A stretch of 64,000 bases of DNA from Gammaproteobacteria bacterium (GCA_021773365.1 JAJFKF010000039.1:1-64000); one strand, 5' to 3'. Shown: positions 35,376 to 44,726, numbered from the stretch's first letter. Notes: generated by a model from the letters alone, not told the origin. Program-made: numbers and translations.

Positions 35376-36486
35376 TGCCGCAGAACTGCCCGATCCGGCG
35401 CAAGCTGAAACCGAACGCGGCTGGGCGGCCCTCCAGGCGCTGCTGTATGAACCGGCGCCGCCTGACGCCCAGGAAGATCCGGAGGCGCTCAGGCGCTGGG
35501 TACGGGACCGTACGCCGCGTCTGCGAGAAGCGGGAATGGCTTTCTATGCCGCCTATCCCGACGACCCACGCCGCTGGGACGTCGTCGTGTACTTCCTGAT
35601 GCAATCCGTGGCGGATCTCGCTTCCGAAGGCGGCGCCTTGATCCGGGACGAACAAAAGGCATGGGCCGCTGAGCTGGAGAAGATGCGTCTCGCCCTGGAG
35701 CGGTCGACCGACGCCAGCCCCTATGCGCGCGAGCAAGCCGCTGGCGTAGTCATTCAGCGGGCGTTGATCAGCGCTCGCATGCCGGCGGCGCCGGATTCCG
35801 CACAGAGAATGCCCGTCCACGAAGCACCCGAAAAGGATTCGGCCGTCCTTCGGGACATCCAGCGGCAGATCGACGATTTCGCCGAACGCTTTCCCGAAGG
35901 GCGCATGCCAGGGCAACTGCAGGCCATGTACCTGAGGATGTTGGAACGGCGCCAGCCGGATGCTGTTGGTCCGCTGCAGACAACACTGCTGAATAGCCCG
36001 AATGTCTCCGTCCGCGCCGTGGCCTCCGGGCGCATCGAGCTGGAAAAAGCGCGCCGCGAGCCGCTGGAGATGCGCTTTACCGCCTTGGACGGGCGCGAAG
36101 TTGATCTGGTCGATCTACGGGGTAAGGTAGTGTTGATCGAATTTTGGGCCACCTGGTGCAAGCCCTGTATCGCCGAAATACCGCATCTCAAGGAGGTTTA
36201 CGAGCGCTATCGTGCGCAGGGATTTGAAGTCATCGGCGTCGCGCTTGACCGCGCCTTGGATCGCCAGAAGCTGCTGGATCTCGTCGCTGAGCATGGCGTG
36301 CCCTGGCCTCAGTTCTTCGATGGCCGGGGGATGAATAATCCTTACGCGCAGCGCTTCGCGGTCAGCGGTGTACCGTTTGCTCTCCTGCTGGACCGCGAAG
36401 GTCGGCTGGCCACAACCGAAGTGCGCGGTCCCCGGCTCGAAGTGGAAGTGTCGAAGCTGCTGGGTTCAGCCGGCGCATCCTCCTAG
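35338..36486 (+). CDS. TlpA-like thioredoxin-domain protein, N-terminus recombined
   Basis: A 382-residue protein with a helical N-terminal region and a C-terminal TlpA/AhpC-type thioredoxin domain (about 235-375). The active site WCKPC lies in KVVLIEFWATWCKPCIAEIPHLKEVY, with the cis-Pro in VSGVPFALLLD. The first ~15 residues (MQSSRQTFHSSRA) are encoded by repeat copy A, and no signal peptide is present, although relatives are exported. The gene was probably truncated and fused to the repeat, and may no longer reach the periplasm. Copy B starts at its stop codon. Confidence 0.75.
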   Translation: MQSSRQTFHSSRAAAELPDPAQAETERGWAALQALLYEPAPPDAQEDPEALRRWVRDRTPRLREAGMAFYAAYPDDPRRWDVVVYFLMQSVADLASEGGALIRDEQKAWAAELEKMRLALERSTDASPYAREQAAGVVIQRALISARMPAAPDSAQRMPVHEAPEKDSAVLRDIQRQIDDFAERFPEGRMPGQLQAMYLRMLERRQPDAVGPLQTTLLNSPNVSVRAVASGRIELEKARREPLEMRFTALDGREVDLVDLRGKVVLIEFWATWCKPCIAEIPHLKEVYERYRAQGFEVIGVALDRALDRQKLLDLVAEHGVPWPQFFDGRGMNNPYAQRFAVSGVPFALLLDREGRLATTEVRGPRLEVEVSKLLGSAGASS

Positions 36487-36635
36487 CTCCCAGAAACCCT
36501 CTCTGACACGCCGCTTGGGAGGCGTCTATCATGGCCGCCGGTTTCGATACATGGGCGTGCAGTTCTCAAGGCAGGCATTCCATTCCTCAAGGGCCTCGAA
36601 AAGCTGGTTTGACTCTATTAGACCAAGGGACGTAA
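36486..36635. repeat. Island repeat copy B with att-like core
   Basis: About 150 bp. It includes CCAGAAACCCTC, CTATCATGG, TCAAGGCAGGCATTCCATTCC and AAGCTGGTTTGAC, and ends in GGGACGTAA (36627-36635), a variant of the tRNA-Glu 3' end. The minus strand encodes NQLFEALEEWNACLENCTPM and then YRNRRP before TGA at 36529-36531. It separates the TlpA-like gene from the AbiE-like pair. Confidence 0.8.
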
Positions 36636-36701
36636 TTTTCAATAAAATCAATAGGTTACTAAATTGATTCTCGCTGAATCTTGATCGCGTGGATTGCCAG
36701 C

Positions 36702-36755
36702 GTTCACGAAAATGTATATGTTCACGGATCCGTGAACAACCAAAAAATCGTGAAC
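36702..36755. promoter_or_regulatory. Symmetric four-half-site operator of the AbiE-like operon
   Basis: TGTTCACGGATCCGTGAACA (36719-36738) is a perfect 20-bp palindrome. It is flanked by GTTCACGA (36702-36709) and its exact complement TCGTGAAC (36748-36755), placed symmetrically about the same centre. Four identical half-sites with two-fold symmetry are expected for autorepression by a dimeric or tetrameric antitoxin; AbiEi proteins repress their own promoters through inverted repeats. Confidence 0.7.
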
Positions 36756-37865
36756 ATTCCTGAGCCCGCCGGTCCATTTCTCGAACGGGCGCTCGTAAAC
36801 CAGTTACGCGCGCTTCTGGAGAGCATTGGATGGCTCAAGGGTTGGTCGGTGGACGAACAGCCTGCGAAGCGTCGTCCCGATTTCGACTTTCGACTCAGAA
36901 TACCTCGTTCCAAAGGCCCGGCAGCTGAGCTGTGGGTGCAATGCTCAGCCAATCCTCGACCATCCCGTTTCGCTCCGGCGCGTGGACGTAATCAACCCAA
37001 ACCGGGGGAAGCCATATTGGCGGCTCCGTACATTTCTCCTCGCATGGCGCAGGTGTGCGAGGAGCAGGGATGGAGCTGGTACGACCTCGCAGGCAATTGC
37101 CGGTTGAGTCTCCCGGGAGTACTGGAGGTTCAACGCTCCGGCCACAGATTAAAACGGCGCCAGAGGCCTCCCAGGGCCAACCTGGGTACGACTGAGGCGG
37201 CGCGGGTCATTCGCGCCTTGCTCGTGCCTGAGAATGCAAATTTGCGATGGACACAGCGCACGCTCAGCGAAGCCTGCAAGCCCAAAGCCAGCATTGGACT
37301 CGTCAACAAACTGGCCCGATATCTACGCGACGAAGGCTATCTTGAGTATCTTCCATTGCCGGATGAGGGATTCCGGCTGCGCGATCCGGTCGGGCTGCTT
37401 ACGGCCTGGCGTGAATCCTATCGGTTCGACCGCCACAAGCGTCTCGGGTATTTCACTCTGATGCAGGGGCAGAAGCTACAAACCGCTTTGAGCGAACTCG
37501 GCGAAAAAAGACAGGGAAATGTTGCCTATGCCGCTTTTTCCGCCGCCGATTTCCAGGCCCCCCACGTGCGGCAACCGAAAACATGGCTCTACGTTTCAGG
37601 CAGCGATCTGCCGCTGATGGAGCGGCTGTTGGAGGCCAAGCCCGTGGACTCCGGTGAAAATCTGGTGATACTGGTTCCATGGGACGAGGGAGTTTTCTTC
37701 CTTGCCGCTCCCGGCTCGGACAAGCGGGGACTGATGCAATCGACGCACCCGGTACAGACGTATGTCGATCTATGTCACGTCGGTGGGCGGGGTACCGAGG
37801 CGGCGGCCGCACTATTGGAGAAAAGTCTTCTGCCTGCATGGAACCGCGGAGGAGCAACCGGTTGA
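36732..37865 (+). CDS. AbiEi-like antitoxin/transcriptional regulator
   Basis: About 377 residues with an N-terminal nuclease-like or sensor region (RALLESIGW..RRPDFDFRLRI..GWSWYDLAGNCRLSLPGVLEVQRSG). A winged-helix region follows (TEAARVIRALLVPENANLRWTQRTLSEACKPKASIGLVNKLARYLRDEGYLEYL), then a C-terminal domain ending before the partner gene. This layout, followed by an overlapping nucleotidyltransferase, is that of type IV AbiE systems, in which AbiEi antagonises AbiEii and represses the operon. The start is uncertain: GTG 36732 and GTG 36750 both lie in the operator; TTG 36681 is upstream. Confidence 0.75.
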   Translation: MNNQKIVNIPEPAGPFLERALVNQLRALLESIGWLKGWSVDEQPAKRRPDFDFRLRIPRSKGPAAELWVQCSANPRPSRFAPARGRNQPKPGEAILAAPYISPRMAQVCEEQGWSWYDLAGNCRLSLPGVLEVQRSGHRLKRRQRPPRANLGTTEAARVIRALLVPENANLRWTQRTLSEACKPKASIGLVNKLARYLRDEGYLEYLPLPDEGFRLRDPVGLLTAWRESYRFDRHKRLGYFTLMQGQKLQTALSELGEKRQGNVAYAAFSAADFQAPHVRQPKTWLYVSGSDLPLMERLLEAKPVDSGENLVILVPWDEGVFFLAAPGSDKRGLMQSTHPVQTYVDLCHVGGRGTEAAAALLEKSLLPAWNRGGATG

Positions 37866-38710
37866 ATTCAGAGCCTAGTGAGATCGTTGACTATAACCGC
37901 CGTCAGGTCGAGGCCGCCCGGCGGGTGCTGGTGGATCTCGGTCAGGTGCTCGCCTCGTTTGCGGACTGCATGGTGCTGATTGGCGGCTGGGTGCCGGATC
38001 TGCTGTTGGTTGACGCGACGGAGCCGCATGTGGGGAGTATCGACGTCGATATTGCACTCGATGCGGCCAGGCTTGGGAACGGCCGGTACGCGGAACTGCT
38101 CAAGCTGCTCTTGGACACACGGCGTTACTACCGTGGCGAAAAGGATTTTCAGCTCATCGCGGATGTCGATCTCGCGGATGGCGAGCTGCCGGTGCAGGTC
38201 GACGTGGAGTTTCTGGCGCCGAGTCAGGTGAAACTGAAGAAGAACAGACCGAAACTGCTCGACGGTTTCCGCGTTCTGCAGACTGCGGCCTGCGGTATCG
38301 CGTTTCATGACCCCTTGGAGTTGACGCTCTCCGGGAAAACTGTGCGCGGCGCCCGGAATACGGTACGGCTCCGGGTGGCTTCACTCGCGGATTTCCTGAC
38401 CATGAAAGCGCACGCGATCGCGGGCAGGGACAAACCGAAGGATTCCTATGATCTGTGCTATTGCCTGGAGCATGTTCCCGGAGGGATCGAGGTACTGGCC
38501 GAAGCGTGGCGCAATCACAGGCACCTGAAAGAGGTCGGCCAGGCCATCGCGATTCTTCAGGAGAAATTCTCTGCTACCGATGCGTTTGGTCCGTCTCAGG
38601 TCGTGGAGTTTCACAACTCACCGGACGTGGATACTCGCGCCATGCAGGCGCGCAGGGCCTATGAACTCGTGCAGAAATTCCTTGGCCTGCTGCGGTCTCA
38701 GGATCGATGA
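37862..38710 (+). CDS. AbiEii-like nucleotidyltransferase toxin
   Basis: A 282-residue protein with the minimal nucleotidyltransferase signature: MVLIGGWVPDLLL followed by GSIDVDIALD (the DxD metal site), then VQVDVEFL as the third carboxylate strand. AbiEii toxins transfer nucleotides, in some cases to tRNA 3' ends. It starts with TTG overlapping the upstream stop (TTGA), and GGAGGAG lies 8 bp before it, which decides the start. Repeat copy C follows its stop codon. Confidence 0.8.
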   Translation: MNSEPSEIVDYNRRQVEAARRVLVDLGQVLASFADCMVLIGGWVPDLLLVDATEPHVGSIDVDIALDAARLGNGRYAELLKLLLDTRRYYRGEKDFQLIADVDLADGELPVQVDVEFLAPSQVKLKKNRPKLLDGFRVLQTAACGIAFHDPLELTLSGKTVRGARNTVRLRVASLADFLTMKAHAIAGRDKPKDSYDLCYCLEHVPGGIEVLAEAWRNHRHLKEVGQAIAILQEKFSATDAFGPSQVVEFHNSPDVDTRAMQARRAYELVQKFLGLLRSQDR

Positions 38711-38712
38711 GG

Positions 38713-38864
38713 TAATCCCTGGAATCTCCCTGGAGACATGCCGGCGTCGTTCACCTATCATGGCTGCCGGTTCTGATACACGGACGCGCAGCGCTCAAGG
38801 CAGACGTTCCATTCCTCAAGGGCCTCTAAAAGCTGGTTCGAACTTTTTTGACTTTGGGACGCCA
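38713..38864. repeat. Island repeat copy C with att-like core
   Basis: About 152 bp, with CCTGGAATCTCCCTGGAGAC, CTATCATGG, TCAAGGCAGACGTTCCATTCC, AGCTGGTTCGAACTTTTTTG and GGGACGCCA (38856-38864), identical to the tRNA-Glu 3' end. The minus strand encodes LLEALEEWNVCLERC and ends at TGA (38758-38760). Similarity to copy D continues to about 39040, through a stretch with KYGRT on the minus strand that may be another recombinase 3' end. From 38711 to 39199 I see no intact gene. Confidence 0.85.
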
Positions 38865-39199
38865 CTTCCTGTTGGGCGCTCGTGCGCCCGTATTTTTTGC
38901 CTACTGAATTCTGTAAGTAGTTGAAAAATAACAAAATGTTAAAAACGACGCCCGGTTCGAACAATCCTTCCCCGTCGAGTCGATTTCCTCCGATGAATAA
39001 GCTTCTGCGAAGACATCCGCTCGAACTCTCGCGAGTTCAATGAGTTACGGCGCGATCACGGGGTTCGAATCTCCTTGGGCCGCGTAGCGTATATCTGGAT
39101 GCTGTTCAGCTGCAGTACTTAAGGTATTTTCCGGATCGAATGGCGGCGTGGTGAAGTCGCCTTGTGTGTTCTTGCTATCCGGACCGTGAGCTTTTCTCG

Positions 39200-40150
39200 A
39201 TGCTACGCGCGTTTCTCGTACTCCTCGCATTCGCCAGCATTTCGGCGCAAGCCAATGGGCGGGACCGGCTGGTCGAAGCCGCTCGTAAACAGATCGGCGT
39301 GACCACAGGCTACGATGGCGCCTACCGCTCCATCCCGTACCCTGACGGCGATGTGCCGATTTCGACGGGCGTCTGCACGGATGTCATCGTCAGGGCAATC
39401 GGTCTGGATCTTCAGGTGCTCATCCACGAGGACATGAAGCGTGCACCCTCGTCTTATCCCTGGAACTGGGGATCGCGCCGTCCCGACCCCAATATCGACC
39501 ATCGCCGGGTGCCGAATATCACGGCCTTTCTGAAACGCCAGAACGCGAGTCTTGCGCCGACAAGCGATTCGTCAAATTACAAACCTGGCGATCTGGTGAT
39601 CTGGGAACTTCCCGGTGGCCTGGCGCATATTGGTGTCGTCTCGTCGAATCGCACAGAAGATCGGCCGCTTATCATCCACAATATCGGACACGGCACGTGC
39701 GAAGAGGACATCCTCTTTGCTTACCGCATCACTGGACACTACCGCTACCCAAAGATTGAAATGGCCGCGCGCCAATCCTCCGGGGCTGCGCCCCCGTTAA
39801 TGGACGGTTTGCTTTGCATCGCAAACGTGCCGCGGGCCACAGCGGGGGAAAAATCACTCTCGAACGCAACTGCGAGCGCCGTGCCCTACGACTTCTCAAT
39901 CGCTGTCGGTCCGCATCCCGCCGTCGCGATATCTCATGAACGCGACACCCTGATTCAAGGGCTGGATACTTTCGCCAGTCATCTGGTGAGAATCAGCCAA
40001 CATGGCAAGCAAATAGCATCCTTTGGATTTCGATTCTCGGAGATGAAATCCAGGAATCTGTGCCTGTGGTTTAACCCACTTTACGAAACCTGGTCGCTGT
40101 GGCCACTTGCAGAGAGCAAAGGTAAATGCTCCTGCGCGCGAACGGAATAA
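39200..40150 (+). CDS. DUF1287-family exported protein with C-terminal extension
   Basis: A 316-residue protein. A signal peptide (MLRAFLVLLAFASISAQA) is followed by a DUF1287 domain (about 22-190): ARKQIGVTTGYDGAYRSIPYPDGDVPISTGVCTDVIVRA..LQVLIHEDMKRAPSSYPWNWGSRRPDPNIDHRRVPN, then DLVIWELPGGLAHIGVVS. Conserved Cys and His fit an NlpC/P60-like fold, suggesting a cell-wall or amide substrate. About 125 extra residues at the C-terminus have no family I know. Base composition is lower in GC than the flanks. ATG 39200 gives the signal peptide. Confidence 0.8.
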   Translation: MLRAFLVLLAFASISAQANGRDRLVEAARKQIGVTTGYDGAYRSIPYPDGDVPISTGVCTDVIVRAIGLDLQVLIHEDMKRAPSSYPWNWGSRRPDPNIDHRRVPNITAFLKRQNASLAPTSDSSNYKPGDLVIWELPGGLAHIGVVSSNRTEDRPLIIHNIGHGTCEEDILFAYRITGHYRYPKIEMAARQSSGAAPPLMDGLLCIANVPRATAGEKSLSNATASAVPYDFSIAVGPHPAVAISHERDTLIQGLDTFASHLVRISQHGKQIASFGFRFSEMKSRNLCLWFNPLYETWSLWPLAESKGKCSCARTE

Positions 40151-40236
40151 GCCTTCCATTGATTCAGAATCCTCGACGTCTGCCCTAGTCCTGCCGCCTG
40201 GGATGGACGGCACCGGAGATCTTTTCGCTCCGCTTC

Positions 40237-40329
40237 TCACTGATGCGAGCCGTGCTCGGCTTGGTGCTCCGACACCATGCGCACCGCCCGTTCCCGTACC
40301 TCTGCTGAATACCGTTTTGCTGTTCCCAT
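40237..40329 (-). pseudogene. IS3-family OrfA fragment
   Basis: Thirty codons from an ATG at 40329 read MGTAKRYSAEVRERAVRMVSE and continue HQAEHGSHQ before a stop. This is the N-terminal HTH start of IS3/IS51-type transposase OrfA. The rest of the element is missing. Confidence 0.7.
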
Positions 40330-40377
40330 AAACTCCATCCTCTCTCATGTTGGAGTCTCCGGGAAAGTCGGCTCGAT

Positions 40378-41580
40378 TCATTTCGTTCCATTTCTGGTTC
40401 TGTATTCCGCCAACTGATCCTCAAGGCCGGAAAGGTAATGTTCGGGCAATTTGTTGTTGCCTCCGGCGATGGCCAGGGCCTTTTCCTGCGCTACGATGGC
40501 TTGCCGTAGATTGCCCAGTCGGCTGTGCACGCGGGCTATCGCTTCCCAAGTAGATAGATTCCCGGTGTTTGTAGCCGCTGCTTCCTGCAAGTAGTCTAGA
40601 CCGAGTTCGTATGTATCTTTAGACAGGTTCTCTTCGGCCGCAATCACGGATCCCACTGCGCCCCAGTACTGCGGATTGTCGGTTTGGCCGATATTTTTTC
40701 GCAGTGCGATGTCCTGTGCCGTTGCGTGCGCGTACTTCAGACCTTGAATCGCGTCAAGCTGAAGTAGTGCGCCGAGCTTGGCTGAGAACATCTCCCAGGC
40801 CCATTGTGGTGACTGCGCGCCCAGTCTATCCGCTTCGGTAATAACTGAGCAGTAGTCCTTACGTTGCTGCGCGTCTTTTAATGCCCGTATGATCGTCTGC
40901 ACTTGCAGGCTCTCGAAATTTTCTTCGTTGATTTCAGTCTGCATGGTCCATGCTGCGGCCAAATCGCTGCTGCCGAGGAGTGCCTGCTCGATTGCCGTGT
41001 CAAAAGCCGCGGTACTTACAGATGGGTAGCCCATCCACACCAGTTTGCCAGAACCGTCGACGACAAAAGACGTGGGAATTGCATAGGAGCCACCAGCTAC
41101 CATCCAGGCCTCAAACACGGTTTTCCTGGCAGGATCGTCCATCGCCACCGTGTAGGCCATCCTCTCGTCTTTCTTCTTGACGAATGCCGAGATGGCGTCA
41201 ACGCTGGTGTTCGCACCGCTGTCCGCTTCGCGCACATTGACGCCGATGACTGTGATCTGTCCAGCGTGCTTCCGCTGTAAGTCGCTTAGATGAGGCATGA
41301 TTGCCTCGCACGGTGCACACCAAGTTGCCCAGAATTCCACCACGTACACATGACCAGGCAAATAGCCGGTAACCGGCGCACCACGAATCCACGCCATGGC
41401 GTCGATCGCAGGGGCAGCGTCACCGATCTTCAGCCTGGGCTCTGGCGCTGCAGCTGCCAGCGGTATTGCCGGTGCAATCGTCGGGGTTGCGCAGCCAGCA
41501 AGCACGAGCAGCATCGTCGTTATGGTGCGCCATGGAATCGTCAGCAGTACCGCCGACGTTGCGCCTTGTCCGACTGACAT
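40378..41580 (-). CDS. Thioredoxin-domain lipoprotein, receptor-associated
   Basis: A 400-residue protein with a lipoprotein signal (LLVLAGCATP, lipobox LAGC). A TlpA-like thioredoxin domain follows (about 50-200, WCAPC in VEFWATWCAPCEAIMPHL, cis-Pro in YAIPTSFVVD), then a TPR-like helical C-terminus (about 225-395). Its start overlaps the stop of the TonB receptor by one base (TGATG), so the two are translationally coupled. Like the gene at 32245, it pairs a thioredoxin with a STN-TonB receptor. Confidence 0.85.
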   Translation of the reverse strand: MSVGQGATSAVLLTIPWRTITTMLLVLAGCATPTIAPAIPLAAAAPEPRLKIGDAAPAIDAMAWIRGAPVTGYLPGHVYVVEFWATWCAPCEAIMPHLSDLQRKHAGQITVIGVNVREADSGANTSVDAISAFVKKKDERMAYTVAMDDPARKTVFEAWMVAGGSYAIPTSFVVDGSGKLVWMGYPSVSTAAFDTAIEQALLGSSDLAAAWTMQTEINEENFESLQVQTIIRALKDAQQRKDYCSVITEADRLGAQSPQWAWEMFSAKLGALLQLDAIQGLKYAHATAQDIALRKNIGQTDNPQYWGAVGSVIAAEENLSKDTYELGLDYLQEAAATNTGNLSTWEAIARVHSRLGNLRQAIVAQEKALAIAGGNNKLPEHYLSGLEDQLAEYRTRNGTK

Positions 41581-44500
41581 CAGAATGCCTTCTTGATGCT
41601 TATATAGTAGCTGGCCAGTTGAGCCGCGTTGGCTAAGGCATTTCCAGAGGCCCTCACATCTATCGGCGGCAGGGTATTGAATACGTTCTTGACGCCGGCC
41701 TGGAGTTCCAGCCCGCTCAGCAGCCCCGGGGCCGCCGCAAGGTCTCCGGCAGCGTCAGCGAAGCGATAGCTGGCGTAAAGATCGTGATAGTCCTGTGACC
41801 GGACCATGGCCGAGCCCTGATCGGCATCGAAGTTGTGGGCGAGATTCAGCCAGTAGCCGTCGTAGTAACGGGTGGACCATGCCAGTCTCCAGGCACGGTA
41901 GTCCCACGATAGCGTTGCGAAGGACTTCCATTTCAGGTGAGTGCGCTGCCCGAGATTCTCCACCAGCGGAGCGGACGGTACGATCTGTGTTTCAAACTGC
42001 ACCTGACGGGTGGCTCCGGCCGTGATGCCGAAGGCTCCGAAGCGGCTGGTTTCCCAGTCGTATTGCAGCGCCAGGTCATACATCTGCAGTCTGGTCTGCG
42101 CGATATTGAGGAGAGTCAGATCCAGTCCGATGATCGGTCCCACACCGTACGGATCACCCGGCGCAACCGGGCCTCGCGGCAGGCGCGACGGCGCAAAGTC
42201 GGCAAAAGTGACGATGGTGGCGCCTCCCAGCGAAAAGGAAGTGATGTTGTCCATCTTCTGTATTTCGGTCCAGTCGATCGAAGCGCGAAAACCGGGTACG
42301 AAATCCGGAGTCCACACGATGCCCGCGGACCGGCTCTTCGATTCCTCGGGACGCAAATCGGCGTTGCCGCCGGTCAGGACGAAGAAATCTCCCAACAGCT
42401 CGTTGCCCCTAAGCGGGTCTCTCAATCCCAGAAGTCCCGAAAGGAATCCCTCTACGTCGAATGGCGGCGCGGTTACCAGCTGCTCCACCGCCGGCGGCAG
42501 AAAGCCACTGCCGTAGCTAAGACGCAGCATAAGGTCGCGTACCGGCCGGTAGCGCAATCCAATCGTTGGATTGGTAGAGTCGGTATTATTGGTGGCGCGC
42601 TGTACGTCCTGATCGGGTGAGGTCGCGCTGATGTTGTTGGCGCCGCTGGTCTCATATTCGTCCCGGCGTCCGGATAGCTGCAGATCAAGTTCATGCACAC
42701 CCCGCCAGTTCAGATGAGGCGCGACCAGGGGCAGGTTCACTTCCAGATAGACGCTGTTCACGCGCTGTGACCGGCTGGGGAAGAACGCATCGTAGGAACC
42801 CCCGATCGTCCTCTGGTTTCCCAGGCTTTCACGCCTGTGCTCGATCGAGGTCGACACGCTTGCCGCTCCGGCGGGGAGTCTCCATACCGGTCCAGCCAAT
42901 CGAATGACGGCGTTTTGCAGCCTGGTATCTGCGTCGGTGGTGACGATCGTCTGGCCGATGTACGGGGAGAAATCCACCGGAAAGGCGTTGGTGTCGCGCA
43001 ACACATCCAGTGCGCCGCTGGTGACCGCCGCCGTGCTCTGTGCCGTCGATTCGCCATGACTGGCGTTGGAGAAGCGGGTTTGGTCCCAGGTGTAATCTGC
43101 TTCCGCCCGCCACCCGGCGGCGAGTTGCATGATTACACCGCCGACAACCCGTTGCTTTTCGTTGCTCGACTGTATGACACCATCTCCACCGAATATTGGT
43201 GTCGTCACGCGAATTGCCTGTCCGAACGGATTGTTCGGTGCGGCGACGGGAATGGTGAAGGATCGCGTCGCCCGGTTGGTGTAGAAGGCGCCATCGTTGC
43301 TGCTCGCGCTCAGATCCAGAAACGCCTGAACTCTTCCGGACAGCGGACGACGGATGGCCGCGTTGAAAGACTTCACCGTGGGATTGTTCACCAGGCTGGC
43401 CCTGCGCCCACCGTTCGTTTGCGCAGTGTTGGCCAGTTCCAAATTGTACCGACCGGCGTTTGCAACCAGGGCCGCGCCGCCGTCGGCGGTGCCGGCGTAC
43501 CCGGCGGGAACAAAGGTAATCGGGGAGTTCAGGGCGGTTCCATTCTTCAGGATCAACGGCGATCCGTTGCTGCTGCGGATATTGGTGGTTGCGCCCAGCA
43601 GCGGCGTGGTTGCGTTGAGCACAGCAGCCGGATTGTTGGCAAACCGGTGCGCCAGGGTACGTGCCTGGAATCCGCGGTCCTGCTCGAGCAGCACGTTGCC
43701 GTCGCTGTAGCTGGCGCTGAAAATGACGTCAGTCTTGCCCGACTCCAGCGAGAAGCCGCCGCTGACGTCCACGCGGCGCCGCGAAACATCCGTGTCGAAT
43801 GTATTCTCGTAGGTGACCTTCGTTTCCACCCCCGCGTAGTCACGGCGCAGAATGATGTTGATGACCCCACCGGTAGCGCTGCCGCCGTAGATGCCCGAGG
43901 CCGTTGTCGCGAGCACTTCGATTCGCTCTACCGCCGACAAAGGAATGCCGTTGATATCCGGTTGCTGCGCGCTGCCGCCATAGGCAAAGGAGGCGCTGCG
44001 GTGGCCGTCGATCAGGATCAGCGTCTGGTTGGATCCCAGGCCCCGCAAGTCAATGCTGCTGGCGCTGCCGAGCCCGACCGGACTGTCGGACTGGCTGGGC
44101 GAAAGTACTGTCGTATTGGCCATCAGCCGCTGGCGCAGGAAGTCCTCCAGATTGACCGCCGCGGACTGTTCGATTTGCCGCCGGTCGAATATGACGTACG
44201 GCTGCGCGTCATCGGCGCTGCGCCTGATATCCATATTGAGGACTTTCGAGCCCCGCACCAGAATCTCGGGAACAGCTTCGGCCCGCTCCGGCGCCTCCGG
44301 CGCAGCTCGATCCTTGAGTGCGTCCTCGGCGACAAAGCCGGTCCGGGCGAGAGCAAGCTGTACCGCCTCGCCTTGCGCTTCCCGCCCGTCGGCCGGAAGA
44401 GACGTGGTGGATTTCTGAAGACGAATAGCGATGGTGCGCGGATTGATGAACTCATATTGCAGCCCGGACCCCTTGAGCAACCGATCCAGCGCCACCTCGG

Positions 44501-44726
44501 GGGTATAGGTGCCGGTGAGCTTGCGCGCTGGAATCCGGGCCGCTTCCTCGTCAGTGGGAAAAATCAGCTGCAAGCCCGACTGCTGGGTGAACTGGATCAG
44601 CGCCTTGACCATGGTGGGAGCGTCGATATCCAGCGTGACAGACTGGACCGGAGGTTCCTCCGCACCGGCAACGGCACACAACAGCGACAAGAAAATACCC
44701 GCCATCGCATTGTTAAAGGCCTTCAT
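41580..44726 (-). CDS. TonB-dependent receptor with STN signalling domain
   Basis: A 1048-residue receptor with a signal peptide (about 1-22) and a STN domain (about 28-105, LDIDAPTMVKALIQFTQQSGLQLIFPTDEEAARIPARKLTGTYTPEVALDRLLKGSGLQYEF). A TonB-box-like EILVRGSKVLN, the plug (IDLRGLGSNQTLILIDGHRSASFAYGG) and the barrel ending YYISIKKAF complete it. It is divergent from the sigma factor at 44878 (151 bp apart) and coupled to the thioredoxin lipoprotein downstream. Confidence 0.94.
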   Translation of the reverse strand: MKAFNNAMAGIFLSLLCAVAGAEEPPVQSVTLDIDAPTMVKALIQFTQQSGLQLIFPTDEEAARIPARKLTGTYTPEVALDRLLKGSGLQYEFINPRTIAIRLQKSTTSLPADGREAQGEAVQLALARTGFVAEDALKDRAAPEAPERAEAVPEILVRGSKVLNMDIRRSADDAQPYVIFDRRQIEQSAAVNLEDFLRQRLMANTTVLSPSQSDSPVGLGSASSIDLRGLGSNQTLILIDGHRSASFAYGGSAQQPDINGIPLSAVERIEVLATTASGIYGGSATGGVINIILRRDYAGVETKVTYENTFDTDVSRRRVDVSGGFSLESGKTDVIFSASYSDGNVLLEQDRGFQARTLAHRFANNPAAVLNATTPLLGATTNIRSSNGSPLILKNGTALNSPITFVPAGYAGTADGGAALVANAGRYNLELANTAQTNGGRRASLVNNPTVKSFNAAIRRPLSGRVQAFLDLSASSNDGAFYTNRATRSFTIPVAAPNNPFGQAIRVTTPIFGGDGVIQSSNEKQRVVGGVIMQLAAGWRAEADYTWDQTRFSNASHGESTAQSTAAVTSGALDVLRDTNAFPVDFSPYIGQTIVTTDADTRLQNAVIRLAGPVWRLPAGAASVSTSIEHRRESLGNQRTIGGSYDAFFPSRSQRVNSVYLEVNLPLVAPHLNWRGVHELDLQLSGRRDEYETSGANNISATSPDQDVQRATNNTDSTNPTIGLRYRPVRDLMLRLSYGSGFLPPAVEQLVTAPPFDVEGFLSGLLGLRDPLRGNELLGDFFVLTGGNADLRPEESKSRSAGIVWTPDFVPGFRASIDWTEIQKMDNITSFSLGGATIVTFADFAPSRLPRGPVAPGDPYGVGPIIGLDLTLLNIAQTRLQMYDLALQYDWETSRFGAFGITAGATRQVQFETQIVPSAPLVENLGQRTHLKWKSFATLSWDYRAWRLAWSTRYYDGYWLNLAHNFDADQGSAMVRSQDYHDLYASYRFADAAGDLAAAPGLLSGLELQAGVKNVFNTLPPIDVRASGNALANAAQLASYYISIKKAF

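Noticed and set aside
39045-39230. 61-codon minus-strand frame with TPPFDPEN
   Set aside because: It resembles a phrase of the small recombinase-associated protein at 23641, but the match is very short and the frame lacks the rest, so I mention it only as a possible relic.
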